A stretch of 46,202 bases of DNA. It comes from DAOUEO01 sp963763495. GTDB lineage: Bacteria > Chloroflexota > Dehalococcoidia > DSTF01 > JALHUB01. Location of the stretch: NCBI GenBank assembly GCA_963763495.1, contig CAVXOY010000005.1, positions 1-46,202 of the forward strand, written 5' to 3'. Made by a program: the position numbers and the translations under genes. This document shows positions 18,881 through 28,282 of this stretch, piece after piece; positions within the stretch are counted from its first letter, which is position 1; every line of letters begins with the position of its first letter. Below the pieces are notes generated by a model. That model did not search any database, was not told the DNA's origin, and saw only the letters and a list, made by a program, of their open reading frames with translations.

Positions 18881-19845
18881 TCAATTGTCGGCCAGAAGTC
18901 GAACCACGGGTGCTCGCTGCTTGTCGATCTTCAGTTCGGAGAAGGGCGTAAGCTCGGATATCGCGTCCCCGCTCGCCCACGAGGCAGTTACCATTCCCGT
19001 CAGACCAAGGCACCGACCGCGGCAATGCCGAGCCTTGTTGCCAGCACCCGATCGGCTGCCGTAGGCGATCCTCCCCGCTGAATATGCCCCAGTATCGTCA
19101 CGCGAGACTCCCGATGCAGGAGCGGCTGCACCTGCTTGGCTATGGCGAATGCCCCACCCGCCACCTCGCCTTCCGCGACCACGACTATCAGGCTACGCGA
19201 ATGGCGGGCGATTGCCTTGTTCAGGTGTTCGAGTAGGCTTCCCCTGTCGGTGTCAACCTCTGGTATAAGAATCGCATCGGCGCCGCCGGCGATCCCCACG
19301 TCCAGAGCAAGAGCGCCGGATTCCCTACCCATGACCTCAACGAAGAAGACTCGCTCCGTTGCTTCCGCCGTATCCCGTATTCGGTCTACGGCCTCAAGGG
19401 CAGTGTTCACGGCAGTGTCGAAACCGATCGCCATATCCGTTCCCGGCGCGTCATTGTCGATTGTACAGGGAACGACGACGACCGGCGTCCCCCATTCTTT
19501 GTTCAACGCCATCGCGCCTCTCAGGGTGCCATCGCCGCCGAGAGCGACCAGCCCGCCGACCGCGTGTTCGCGCAACACCTCTGCCGCCTTGGCCCGCCCC
19601 TCCGGCGTCCTGAACTCCTCGGAGCGGGCCGTGCCCAGGAAGATGCCCCCCCGCTGTATGATGTTGCTCACGTCGCGCCTGCTCAGCAGATGAAGATCAC
19701 CAGCGATCAGACCTGCATAGCCATCCTGCACTCCCATGACTTCTAGGTCCCGATGTACGGCAGCGCGGACGACGGCCCGAACACAAGCATTCATCCCCGG
19801 AGCATCGCCCCCACTCCCTAGAACAGCAATACGCTTCATTCCCAC
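18881..19845 (-). CDS. pfkA: 6-phosphofructokinase, ATP type (one frameshift)
   Basis: Glycolytic phosphofructokinase with the start KRIAVLGSGGDAPGMNACVRA. The donor site GGDGT (residues about 101-105) has glycine where PPi enzymes have aspartate, and PCTIDND lacks the lysine of PPi enzymes, so ATP is the likely donor. Other motifs are VEVMGRESGALA and LGHIQRGGSPTAADR. The first frame stops at 19000 after VGALV, but the same strand continues in another frame as TGMVTASWASGDAISELTPF..LKIDKQRAPVVRLLADN, ending at 18881-18883. This brings the protein to the family length of about 320 residues. One base is probably missing near 19000. It lies 79 bases downstream of the trehalose synthase and may be cotranscribed with it. 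Confidence 0.88.
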
Positions 19846-19924
19846 TCCTCATCCTCCGTAGTTCTCTATGTCGTATCTATCCCTGCCAAAGCTCTCTACA
19901 ACAGACATAACCCTGAGCAGCATC

Positions 19925-21154
19925 CTAAAGGCTCGCCAGCAGCCGAAGCTCATCGGCCAGCAGGCGAGGCATCAGGAACCGCTCCCTCACCCTTTCCTGA
20001 CCGGCGCGACCCATCGCCGCCGCCTCCTTGGGATGACGCAGCAGGTAGAGAATTCGGTCTACCGCCTGCTCTGTGTCGTCCACTAGGAAACCACCCACCC
20101 CGTCTCCCATCTGCAGAGGTATGCCACCGGCGCGGTTGGCGACTACCGGCGTCCCCTTCCACAAGCTCTCCGAGATCACCAGGCCGAACCCTTCCCGAAT
20201 GGACTTCTGCATGATGACCTGAGACATCCGCTGGAACGCATTCACCTCGACATCACTCACACCGACGAGGTTGGTCCGGACGTGGATATCGTCGTCTCCC
20301 TTCGTCTCCTCCGTCACCTGCTTATGGATCTCCCAGCCTTCCGGGTCGTCGAGCGCCATAGACGCGATCATCGCCAGTTGCAGCCCCGGGACTTCGCGGC
20401 GCACGCGGCGATACACCTCGATCACCCCCATCGGGTCCTTCCAGGGGTCAAAGCGGGACACCTGTGTGAGCAGGGGCTGCCGCGGGTTAACGCCCAGCCA
20501 GGTTAGGATATGGCGGCAGATGTTCTCCGCCAATTCCATGTTCTTCGGGCTGATCGGATCGATGGCAGGAGGGATGATTGCCAGCTTCGGGTGCTCCAGC
20601 GCCGGCGGCACGAACTGATCCATTGTGAAGACGACAGCATCGTACTCCGCAAAATAGCGAAGAAGAAACGAGAGAACCTCTTTGTTGGGATGAGACGTGT
20701 CGATGTGGCAGCGCCAGACCCACTTAGCGTTGCCGCCGCCCTTGAAGTGGCGGATGGCCAGCGGCTGCGGGTCGTGGATGATAAGGAAATCGTACTCTTC
20801 GTCGAGGAGGTCGGCGTTCAGCTTGTTGTACATCAGGTACGTCTCGCCGGCCAGGCTCGTAAGTTCCTCAGGCGCTCCCTGAAGCGCATTATGAAAGGAC
20901 TTGGTGACGCTGAAGAAACTGGGGTCGCCGGAGATCACTTTCCAGTCGGCCTTTATTCCCAGTCCCTTGTACATCGGGACAAGCGACCGCAACAGCTCAG
21001 AGACGCCACCCCCATAGGGCGTGGCATTGACCTGCGCAACACGGGCCCCTTTCAGTTCGCGGGCCAGAGAACGTATCTCCTGGGAAAGCGCAGCGCTGAC
21101 ATATGGCTCGTATGACCGAAAATCAACAACGCCAACATCAACATGGTCAAGCAT
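19925..21154 (-). CDS. treT: Trehalose synthase-like glycosyltransferase (GT4, TreT type)
   Basis: A 409-residue GT-B glycosyltransferase. The N-terminal part has VAQVNATPYGGGVSELLRSLVP, IHDPQPLAIRH and RCHIDTSHPN, which are typical of TreT. The C-terminal GT4 domain has TQVSRFDPWKDPMGVIEVYR, the nucleotide-sugar stretch QKSIREGFGLVISESLWKGTPVVAN with its E-x7-E motif, and GGIPLQMGDGVGGFLV. TreT makes trehalose from NDP-glucose and glucose in one reversible step. Trehalose serves as osmolyte, heat protectant or carbon store. The gene has a strong promoter with a palindrome in its spacer (21224-21253), suggesting repression under normal growth. Confidence 0.85.
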   Translation of the reverse strand: MLDHVDVGVVDFRSYEPYVSAALSQEIRSLARELKGARVAQVNATPYGGGVSELLRSLVPMYKGLGIKADWKVISGDPSFFSVTKSFHNALQGAPEELTSLAGETYLMYNKLNADLLDEEYDFLIIHDPQPLAIRHFKGGGNAKWVWRCHIDTSHPNKEVLSFLLRYFAEYDAVVFTMDQFVPPALEHPKLAIIPPAIDPISPKNMELAENICRHILTWLGVNPRQPLLTQVSRFDPWKDPMGVIEVYRRVRREVPGLQLAMIASMALDDPEGWEIHKQVTEETKGDDDIHVRTNLVGVSDVEVNAFQRMSQVIMQKSIREGFGLVISESLWKGTPVVANRAGGIPLQMGDGVGGFLVDDTEQAVDRILYLLRHPKEAAAMGRAGQERVRERFLMPRLLADELRLLASL

Positions 21155-21223
21155 CCTCTTGCCCCCTCCTGCCGGTTCGCTAACAACTCAATGAGCTGTG
21201 TTGCCCGGCAAGATGTTTACCTC

Positions 21224-21253
21224 CTTATATTAGCAGAGTGCTAACGCTGTCAA
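21224..21253 (-). promoter_or_regulatory. treT promoter with a palindromic operator in the spacer
   Basis: Minus-strand TTGACA (21248-21253), an 18-base spacer and TATAAG (21224-21229). The spacer and adjoining base hold the perfect palindrome TTAGCA-CTC-TGCTAA (21230-21244), the classic place for a repressor site. Its left part, TTAGCACTC, equals one half of the HrcA/CIRCE element, but the 9-base spacing of CIRCE is absent. Confidence 0.65.
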
Positions 21254-21292
21254 GGACGAATCCCTTGCTGCCGCCTTATCCGCCAAAGCCGG

Positions 21293-21298
21293 TATAAT
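21293..21298 (+). promoter_or_regulatory. -10 element upstream of the GNAT/acyl-CoA synthetase gene
   Basis: A perfect TATAAT 59 bases before the ATG. No convincing -35 at 16-18 bases is visible, so recognition may need an activator. It is divergent from the treT promoter. Confidence 0.4.
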
Positions 21299-21356
21299 AG
21301 CAGGTGACTGGATGCACCTAACCGAGAACTTGATTCCTCTGTGAAGGAGTAGACAT

Positions 21357-24071
21357 ATGGAAGAACTACCACGTATCCGAGTTGCCCAAGAATATGAACT
21401 TGACGTGCTCCTCAAGGACGGCTCGACCGTTCACCTCCGTCCCATCAAGCCGGAAGACGAAGACCTGCTCATTGCCTTCATCGGCCGTCTCAGCCCCCGC
21501 ACAATCTTCCTCCGCTTTCACCACGTCATCAAGGAACTGACGAGAGCGGAGGCCCAGCGCTACACAAACGTCGACTACAAAGACACCTATGCTCTGGTGG
21601 CGATTGTAGGAGAGGCGCACAACGAGCGGATTATCGCCGTGGGACGCTATGCCCGCCTGGCCAACTCGGACCGCGCGGAGGTGGCCTTCGTAGTAGAGGA
21701 CACTCATCAGGGCCGAGGGATAAGCACCCACCTCTTGCACCAGATTGCGATGGTGGCGCAGAGCTTCGGCATCCGCGTGTTCGAGGCTGAAGTCCTGAGC
21801 GAGAACACGCTGATGATGGAGGTGTTCCGTGATAGCGGCTTCCCTCTCCATACCACGCTGGAGGACGGGACTTACCACGTCGTCTTCCCCATCGAGACAA
21901 CGGACATAGTGGAGGAGAGGGTGGATTTCCGCGAGCAGGTGGCAGTAACCGCCTCCATTCGGGCGTTCTTCCACCCCAAGAGCGTGGCCGTGATCGGGGC
22001 ATCCCGCCGAAGGATGACGATAGGCGGCGAGTTGTTCCACAACATCCTGGATGAAGGCTTCCAAGGAGTCGTCTATCCCGTCAACCCCCAGTCGCCGGTG
22101 GTGGGAGCGGTCCGCGCCTATCCGTCCATCCTCGACGTGCCCGACGACGTTGACCTGGCGATCGTGGCTGTGCCCGCAGAGCAAGTCGTCGACGTAGCCA
22201 GCCAATGCGCCCACAAAGGGGTGCGCGCGATGGTGGTAATATCGGCCGGCTTCCGCGAGACCGACGCTGAGGGTTTGGAGCGAGAGAAGGCGTTGGTGGC
22301 AAAGATCCGTAGCTACGGCATGCGCCTCATTGGGCCAAACTGCATGGGCATCATCAACACCGACCCTGCCGTCAGACTAAACGCGACCTTCTCACCCATC
22401 TTCCCACCCCGCGGCAACGTCGCCCTCCTATCCCAGAGTGGCGCCCTCGGCTTGGCCTTGCTCGACTACGCAGAGAAGCTGAACATCGGGCTTTCCACCT
22501 TCGTCAGCATCGGCAACCGGGCGGATGTCTCCGCCAACGACCTCATCCAGTATTGGGAGCAGGACCCGGATACCGATGTCATCTTGCTCTACCTGGAGTC
22601 ATTCGGAAACCCGCGGCGGTTCGCACGTGTCGCCCGCCGGGTCTCGTCAGAGAAGCCGGTAATCGCGGTGAAGAGCGGCCGCACATCGGCCGGCTCTCGG
22701 GCAGCGTCCTCCCACACCGGCGCCCTGGCGAGCCTCGACATAGCCTCAGACGCGCTCTTCCGCCAGGCCGGTGTCATACGCGTCGACACGTTGCAGGAGC
22801 TCTTCGACGTGGCCAACCTCCTCGCTCACCAGCCGACTCCCAAGGGGAAGCGGGTGGCAATCCTGACCAACGGCGGCGGACCCGGGATCCTGGCAGCCGA
22901 TGCCTGCGAAGGCTTCGGGCTTCATGTGCCTGCTCTGCGCGAGGAGGTCCAGAAGGCCCTTCGTGAGTTCTTGCCACCACTGGCAGGCGTCTCAAACCCC
23001 ATCGACATGCTCGCCGCGGCAAACGCCGACGACTATGCCCGCGTCCTGCGTATCCTCTTTCAGGAAGAGGGCATCGACTCAATCATGATGCTCTACATTC
23101 CGCCCTTGGTGACAGTGGCGGAGGCGGTAGCAGCCGGCGTGCAGGACGTCGCCCGTGAGTTTTGGGGACAGAAGACACTGCTCGCCTGTTTCATGAGCTC
23201 CGGCGGCGCCCCCGCCGAGCTCGCCATCAACGAGAAACAGATCATCCCGTCCTTTACCTTCCCCGAGGCCGCAGCCACGGCGCTGGCGAGGGCGAGCGAG
23301 TATGCCGACTGGCGCGCCCAACCCAAGGGGATCGTCCCCAAGTTGCCCGATGTGCGCCCCGAAGAGGCACGCCAGATCGTCGAGAAGGTTCTCGCCGGAA
23401 AGGATTCCCCAGTGTGGCTGCCCCTGGCAGAGAGTGCCCAACTGCTTGAGGCATATGGCATCCGCTCGGCCGGGATCGCCATGGCGCGCTCGTCAGAAGA
23501 GGCAGCCGCGGCTGCGAAGGCGCTAGGATTCCCCGTCGCCGCCAAGCTGGCCTCCTCCACGATTACCCACAAGAGCGACGTCGGCGGCGTAGTCCTCAAC
23601 CTGCAGTCAGAAGGCGAGGTCGAGAGGGCATTCACCGACATGCGCGATCGCCTTCAGTCTGTCGGCAAACTGGCGGAGATGGACGGTATGGTTGTACAGC
23701 AGATGGTGCCGACCGGCATCGAGGCTATCATCGGTGTGACCCAAGACCCTTCCTTCGGCCCGCTCATCATGTTCGGTCTGGGGGGCATATACGTCGAGAT
23801 GCTCAAGGACGTGATCTTCCGGATCCACCCGCTCACCGACCTTGACGCCAAGGAGATGATACACTCCATCAAAGGCTTCCCTCTTCTGACCGGTTGGCGG
23901 GGAGCGGATCCCGGCGATTTGGAGGCACTGAAGGACCTGCTGCTTCGCGTCTCGGCCATGGTGGAAGACCTACCCGAAATCTCAGAGATGGACTTCAACC
24001 CGGTGAAGGTGCTGCCTCCTGGACAAGGTTGCATCGTGGTAGATACCCGTATACTGCTCCGGCAACCTTAG
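21357..24071 (+). CDS. GNAT acetyltransferase fused to ADP-forming acyl-CoA synthetase
   Basis: A 904-residue two-enzyme fusion. Residues 1-180 form a GNAT domain (VHLRPIKPEDEDLL, VEDTHQGRGISTHLLHQI). From about 200 come the CoA-binding Rossmann domain (FFHPKSVAVIGASRRRMTIGG), two succinyl-CoA-ligase-like domains (LIGPNCMGIINT, ALLSQSGALGLALLDYA, SSHTGALAS with the phosphorylated-histidine candidate), and a C-terminal ATP-grasp domain (GIRSAGIAMARSSEEAAAAAKALGFPVAAKLAS..MVVQQMVPTGIEAIIGVTQDPSFGPLIMFGLGGIYVE). Enzymes of this make-up, such as bacterial Pat/PatA, acetylate lysines of acyl-CoA synthetases; the synthetase half may be active or only regulatory. Here GNAT is N-terminal, unlike Salmonella Pat. 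GAAGGAG precedes the ATG at 21357. Confidence 0.88.
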   Translation: MEELPRIRVAQEYELDVLLKDGSTVHLRPIKPEDEDLLIAFIGRLSPRTIFLRFHHVIKELTRAEAQRYTNVDYKDTYALVAIVGEAHNERIIAVGRYARLANSDRAEVAFVVEDTHQGRGISTHLLHQIAMVAQSFGIRVFEAEVLSENTLMMEVFRDSGFPLHTTLEDGTYHVVFPIETTDIVEERVDFREQVAVTASIRAFFHPKSVAVIGASRRRMTIGGELFHNILDEGFQGVVYPVNPQSPVVGAVRAYPSILDVPDDVDLAIVAVPAEQVVDVASQCAHKGVRAMVVISAGFRETDAEGLEREKALVAKIRSYGMRLIGPNCMGIINTDPAVRLNATFSPIFPPRGNVALLSQSGALGLALLDYAEKLNIGLSTFVSIGNRADVSANDLIQYWEQDPDTDVILLYLESFGNPRRFARVARRVSSEKPVIAVKSGRTSAGSRAASSHTGALASLDIASDALFRQAGVIRVDTLQELFDVANLLAHQPTPKGKRVAILTNGGGPGILAADACEGFGLHVPALREEVQKALREFLPPLAGVSNPIDMLAAANADDYARVLRILFQEEGIDSIMMLYIPPLVTVAEAVAAGVQDVAREFWGQKTLLACFMSSGGAPAELAINEKQIIPSFTFPEAAATALARASEYADWRAQPKGIVPKLPDVRPEEARQIVEKVLAGKDSPVWLPLAESAQLLEAYGIRSAGIAMARSSEEAAAAAKALGFPVAAKLASSTITHKSDVGGVVLNLQSEGEVERAFTDMRDRLQSVGKLAEMDGMVVQQMVPTGIEAIIGVTQDPSFGPLIMFGLGGIYVEMLKDVIFRIHPLTDLDAKEMIHSIKGFPLLTGWRGADPGDLEALKDLLLRVSAMVEDLPEISEMDFNPVKVLPPGQGCIVVDTRILLRQP

Positions 24072-24108
24072 GTAGGGACGGCTCATCACCGCTCTAAACC
24101 TTCGGCAC

Positions 24109-24137
24109 TTGACGTGACGATGGTTCACCCCTACAAT
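24109..24137 (+). promoter_or_regulatory. Promoter of the binding-protein gene
   Basis: TTGACG (24109-24114), a 17-base spacer and TACAAT (24132-24137), 113 bases before the ATG at 24251. The substrate-binding protein thus has its own transcript, apart from the permease operon. Confidence 0.7.
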
Positions 24138-24250
24138 CCTCGTAGTCCGGCCGCTTGGGCGGGCTCTCGGGTAGCTGCGCGTTTGTATGTGCGTCCAACG
24201 ACGGGCGCCCCCAAAACGGCACGAATCAGAAAAGGAGGTCTAGAGAAAGC

Positions 24251-25586
24251 ATGCGTCATAATCCCACAAAAGGAAGCAGAACGACCCGTTTCTGGCTCAT
24301 CCTGCTCACCTTAGTCGCGGCGCTGGCTATGATGGCGCTGGCGTGCGGCGACGATGAGGACAAGGATGAGAAAGAAACCCCTGCCGCCAAGACGGTCACG
24401 GCGCAAACACCGGTGGCCGGGAAGACCGCCACGACAGGAGACACCCTAAAGATCGGCGTCCTCTTGGACTTCACCGGTGACCTGGCTGAGTTCGGGCCCA
24501 ACATGGAGAACGGCGCCAAGCTCGCAGCCAAGAACATCAACGATGCCGGCGGCGTGCTCGGTCAGGACATCGAACTCAAGCGCGCTGACTCGCAGACAAA
24601 CCCCACCGCCGCTGTCGAGGGAGCACGGCAACTAGTCGACGTCGAGAAGGTATCCGCCATCGTCGGTTCCCTCTCCAGTGGTGTTACCCTGGCGGTCGCC
24701 GAGGCCGTGACAATCCCCGACAAGATCATCCAAATCTCCCCCGCATCGACATCACCAGCCTTGACTGCGGTGGAGGACGACGACTTCCTGTTCCGGACGA
24801 CGCTCTCCGACGCTGCCCAGGGTCTCATACTGGCGAAGCTCGCCGATGAACTGGGCTACAAGAGCGTCTCCACCATATACGTCAACAATGCCTACGGCCA
24901 GGGCCTGTCCGAGAACTTCGCCGCCGCTTTCGAAGCCCTCGGCGGCACCGTGCCGGCTCAGGTTCCAAGCGAGCAGGAACAGACGACATACCTAGCGGAA
25001 TTGCGGAAGGCCACTGAAGGCAGCCCCGACGCCCTGGCTGCGCTCAGTTACCCGCAGAGTGGTACCGTCTACATCAAAGAGGCGATCGAGAATAACCTAG
25101 TCAAAACGTTCCTCTTCTGTGACGGTACCAAGTCGCAAGACATCATAGACGCTGTGGGTGCGGAGAACCTCGAAGGGATGGATGGGCACCGTTTCCGCTG
25201 CCGCCGAGATTCCCGCTGCCTGGCGGGCTGACTTCGAGGCCGAGTACACAGAGCTACCACCTCTACCCTACATCGCCGAGACGTACGACGCGGTGATCAT
25301 GATCGCGCTCGCCGCCGAGAAGGCGGGGTCTACCGACCCAGCCGCCATCCGCGACGCGATGCGCACGCTCAACGACCCTAAGGGCGAGAAGATAGACCCC
25401 GGGGCCGCCGGAATCAAGAAGGCCCTGGAACTCATCCGCGAGGGCAAGGCCATCAACTACGTGGGCGCCTCCGGCTTCGACGGTTGGGACGACGCTGGCG
25501 ACGTGCCGTCCGGCTTCATCGAGATCTGGAAGTACGAGGGCGGCAAGATAGTAACCGTCAGGACTGAGCCCGTCACCCTGGAGTAA
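24251..25586 (+). CDS. livK: Branched-chain amino-acid ABC transporter, substrate-binding lipoprotein (one frameshift)
   Basis: Extracellular binding protein of the LivJ/LivK family, about 445 residues after joining two frames. The start ATG 24251 follows AAAAGGAGG. A lipoprotein signal ends MMALACGDD, followed by a charged Asp/Glu/Lys linker. The periplasmic-binding fold type I core includes LKIGVLLDFTGDLAEFGPNMENGAKLAAKNINDAGGVLGQDIEL, IVGSLSSGVTLAVAEAV and TIYVNNAYGQGLSENFAAAFEALGG. Near 25178 one extra base shifts the frame inside GM-GTVSAAAEIPAAW; the C-terminal YDAVIMIALAAEKAGSTDPAAIRDAMR lies in the second frame to 25586. It converges on livGFHM, its presumed permease. The ligand could be leucine-type or another amino acid or amide. 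Confidence 0.9.
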
Positions 25587-25606
25587 CCACTCCCCGATCA
25601 AGCAAG

Positions 25607-25650
25607 ATACGGCCCGGGCTTTACACCCGGGCCGTATTCATTTCTCTTTT
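25607..25650 (+). terminator. Terminator between the binding protein and livM
   Basis: A perfect 12-bp stem ATACGGCCCGGG/CCCGGGCCGTAT with a 7-base loop and T-rich continuation (TCATTTCTCTTTT). It lies between two convergent genes and could serve both, though the T-tract favours the + strand. Confidence 0.85.
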
Positions 25651-25662
25651 CGCGGGCAGACG

Positions 25663-26682
25663 TCAACCGGATCCTTCCGCCCCCGGCGGACCGGTAGGGG
25701 CCGCCGATTCTTTCTCCGATTCCTTGCCAACGTACAACGACACTCGCTTCTCCTCGCCCAGAATTCCCTTGGGACGAACGAGCAGAACACCAACGATGAG
25801 CAACCCAATGAGCAGGTTGCGGATGTAGAAGATCCGCGTCTCCAGGCCTCCCGGAGAATGATTGATGATCCAGTCAGTTCCGGTCCAGATCCCCCAGACC
25901 ACGAATGCCCCCAGGACCGCCCCCTTGCTGTTGCCACTACCGCCAACAACCAACATCACCCAGATGAAAAAGGTACCGAAGAATGGCGCGAACGTATCCG
26001 GCGTAATCGCCTTCACATAGTGTCCATACATGGCACCGCCGATACCCATGATCACCGCCCCCAAGACAAACGCCTGCATCTTGAAGGCGAAGACGCTCTT
26101 GCCGCTGGCGGCCGCCGTCATCTCATCCTCGCGGATCGCCCGCAACACGCGCCCCCACGGGGATCGTATGCCCCTCTCTATGGCAACGTAGACGATGACG
26201 AGGATGATCAGAACTATGACCAGGTAGATGTACTTGTAGTCGGAGGGGTCGACAAGGCCGTGCAAGGGTTGAGGAATGCCGATCATGCCCCGCGTTCCGT
26301 TGGCGAGCCAGCGCTCGTTGATGAACACGCGCCGCAGCGTCTCTGCCACCCCTATGGTCGCGATGGCCAGGTAGTCCTCACGCAGGCTCAGCGTCGGAAT
26401 CCCAATGATTAGTGCCAGGATGCCACACGCAGCCCCCGCCCCCAACAAACCCACAACGTAGGGAAGCCCGAGGCCTCCGACATACTCCACATACTGACCG
26501 GTTGACGGCTCCTTGGTCAGGATAGCTGTCGTATAGGCGCCCACCGCGAAGAAGCCGGCCACACCGAAGTTGAAGATACCCGTGTACCCCCAGTGGACAT
26601 TGAGCCCCAACGAAAAAACGGCGTAGATGCCCACAAGAATGAGGAATGAGGCAATGTAAGACGGGTTGAGTAGGCTTTCCAT
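25663..26682 (-). CDS. livM: Branched-chain amino-acid ABC transporter permease LivM
   Basis: A 339-residue membrane permease with about nine hydrophobic segments. The family pattern is clear: GLNVHWGYTGIFNFGVAGFFAVGAYTTAIL near the start, the cytoplasmic EAA-like loop SPWGRVLRAIREDEMTAAASGKSVFAFKMQAFVLGAVIMGIGGAMYGHYV and LLIVGVLLVRPKGILGEEKR at the end. A Pro/Glu-rich tail follows. ATG 26682 is chosen; the open frame runs 56 codons further upstream but those overlap livH. Start and livH stop share one base (TGATG), so the two permeases are translationally coupled. Confidence 0.92.
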   Translation of the reverse strand: MESLLNPSYIASFLILVGIYAVFSLGLNVHWGYTGIFNFGVAGFFAVGAYTTAILTKEPSTGQYVEYVGGLGLPYVVGLLGAGAACGILALIIGIPTLSLREDYLAIATIGVAETLRRVFINERWLANGTRGMIGIPQPLHGLVDPSDYKYIYLVIVLIILVIVYVAIERGIRSPWGRVLRAIREDEMTAAASGKSVFAFKMQAFVLGAVIMGIGGAMYGHYVKAITPDTFAPFFGTFFIWVMLVVGGSGNSKGAVLGAFVVWGIWTGTDWIINHSPGGLETRIFYIRNLLIGLLIVGVLLVRPKGILGEEKRVSLYVGKESEKESAAPTGPPGAEGSG

Positions 26683-27565
26683 CAGGTCTTCGCTCCAAAC
26701 AACCCCTGTGGCCGCACCAGCAGAATCGCAAAGAGGAGCATGAACGCTACCGCCGGCTTGTACCCCGGAGAGATCCACTCCGTCGAGACCTCCTGCGATA
26801 TGCCCACGATCATCGCGCCCACCAGAGCCCCCTGGGGCTGCCGACGCCACCCAAGATCGCCGCCGCGAACAGCGGAAGAAGCAATATGAATCCCATCTCC
26901 GGCATCAGATGCGACTGAATGCCCAGAAGAATCCCCGACAGTCCTGCCAGCGCACCGCCTATCGCCCACGTCCAGGAAATGATGCGTTCCGTATCTATCC
27001 CCGAGATGCGCGCCAGTTCCACGTTGTCAGAGGTGGCGCGCATCGCCTTCCCCAACCTCGTGCGATAGAGCAACAGATACACGAATATCATGACGACTAA
27101 CGCTGTCCCGCCGATGAACATCTGATCGGGTTTGAGCATGATGCCGAAGGGCAACTCCCTCGCCCTCTGAATGCCAAGAACGTAGAATCTCTGGTCAGGC
27201 CCCCAAATTATGTACACTAGGCTACGCACCACCATCGCCATGCCGAGCGAAGATATCGCCAGGATCACCAGACCCGCCTTACGCTTGCGCAGCGGCCGGT
27301 AGACCAACCAGTCTATCGCCACCGCAAGTACCGCTACCGCGATCACTGCCACCAGGATCGCCAATATCATCCCGTAGCCGAAGGACAAGGGACCGATGTG
27401 CCCGCCACCGAACAGGGCAAAGAAGGCGATGTACGCCCCCGACGTCATTAGATCACCGTGGCCGAAGTTGGCAAACTTGACAACGCCGTAGACAAGAGTG
27501 AGGCCTATGGCGCCCAGGGCAATAACGCTGCCCACAATCATCCCTATGACCACAAGTTGAGCCAT
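26682..27565 (-). CDS. livH: Branched-chain amino-acid ABC transporter permease LivH (one frameshift)
   Basis: The partner permease, about 294 residues after correcting one shift. Family features are GAIGLTLVYGVVKFANFGHGDLMTSGAYIAFF, RTRLGKAMRATSDNVELARISGIDTERIISWTWAIGGALAGLSGIL and LPLFAAAILGGVGSPRGALVGAMIVGISQEVSTEW. The frame breaks near 26830 in a run of five G (minus strand), where one G seems to be missing; the rest reads in another frame to a TGA at 26682-26684. The end VRPQGLFGAKT overlaps the livM start. It forms the heteromeric membrane channel with LivM. The gap to livF is 12 bases. Confidence 0.9.
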
Positions 27566-27577
27566 TGGCGAAGTTGA

Positions 27578-28282
27578 TTATCCTCCCAAGTAGAGTCTGC
27601 CCACATCCTCACTCTGAAGCAGGCTCTCGCCGGTCCCTTCCAGCGCATTCTTCCCCATCACAAGGACGTAGCCTCGGTGACAGAGATTCAGCGCCTCGCG
27701 GGCATTCTGCTCCACGATGAGTATGGCAACGCCGGTACGGTTGATATCGCGGATCTTCGCGAGTATGTCACCCACCATCAAAGGGGATAGACTCGCGGTC
27801 GGCTCATCGAGGAGAAGCAGATGCGGGTCGAGCATGAGAGCCCGCCCGAGGGCCAGCATCTGGCGCTGACCGCCGGAAAGCTTCCCCGCCCGCAGGTGGG
27901 GCCTCTCCGCTAAGACGGGGAACATCTCATAAACTTCATCCAACCGTTTCTTGTGGTCATCCTTGCGGATGAACGCCCCCATCTCTAGATTCTCCTGTAT
28001 GGTAAGCGAGGGGAACACGTTCTCACTCTGGGGAACGTAGCACACACCCTTCCGAACCATATGCTGGGGGGCCAGATTAGTGATCTCTGCCCCATTCAAG
28101 AGGATCTTGCCCTTCTTGATCTTGAGCAGCCCAAACACAGCCTTCATCAGAGTCGACTTGCCGGCGCCGTTGGGGCCGATCACAGCGACGATCTCGCCGT
28201 GGTCAACCATGACAGAGACCCCATGCAGGATATCCACCTCACCGTACCCGGTGACTACGCCCTCCGCCTCCAGCACCGTCAT
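27578..28282 (-). CDS. livF: Branched-chain amino-acid ABC transporter ATP-binding protein LivF
   Basis: A 234-residue ABC ATPase with Walker A GPNGAGKS, ABC signature LSGGQRQM and Walker B LLLLDEPTA. The ending GKNALEGTGESLLQSEDVGRLYLGG is typical of LivF. Its start overlaps the end of livG by four bases (ATGA). With LivG it powers uptake through LivHM. Confidence 0.93.
   Translation of the reverse strand: MTVLEAEGVVTGYGEVDILHGVSVMVDHGEIVAVIGPNGAGKSTLMKAVFGLLKIKKGKILLNGAEITNLAPQHMVRKGVCYVPQSENVFPSLTIQENLEMGAFIRKDDHKKRLDEVYEMFPVLAERPHLRAGKLSGGQRQMLALGRALMLDPHLLLLDEPTASLSPLMVGDILAKIRDINRTGVAILIVEQNAREALNLCHRGYVLVMGKNALEGTGESLLQSEDVGRLYLGG

Noticed and set aside
21230..21244. A CIRCE heat-shock element
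   Set aside because: Only one half (TTAGCACTC) is present; the second half at 9-base spacing is missing. Kept as a palindromic operator of unknown regulator.
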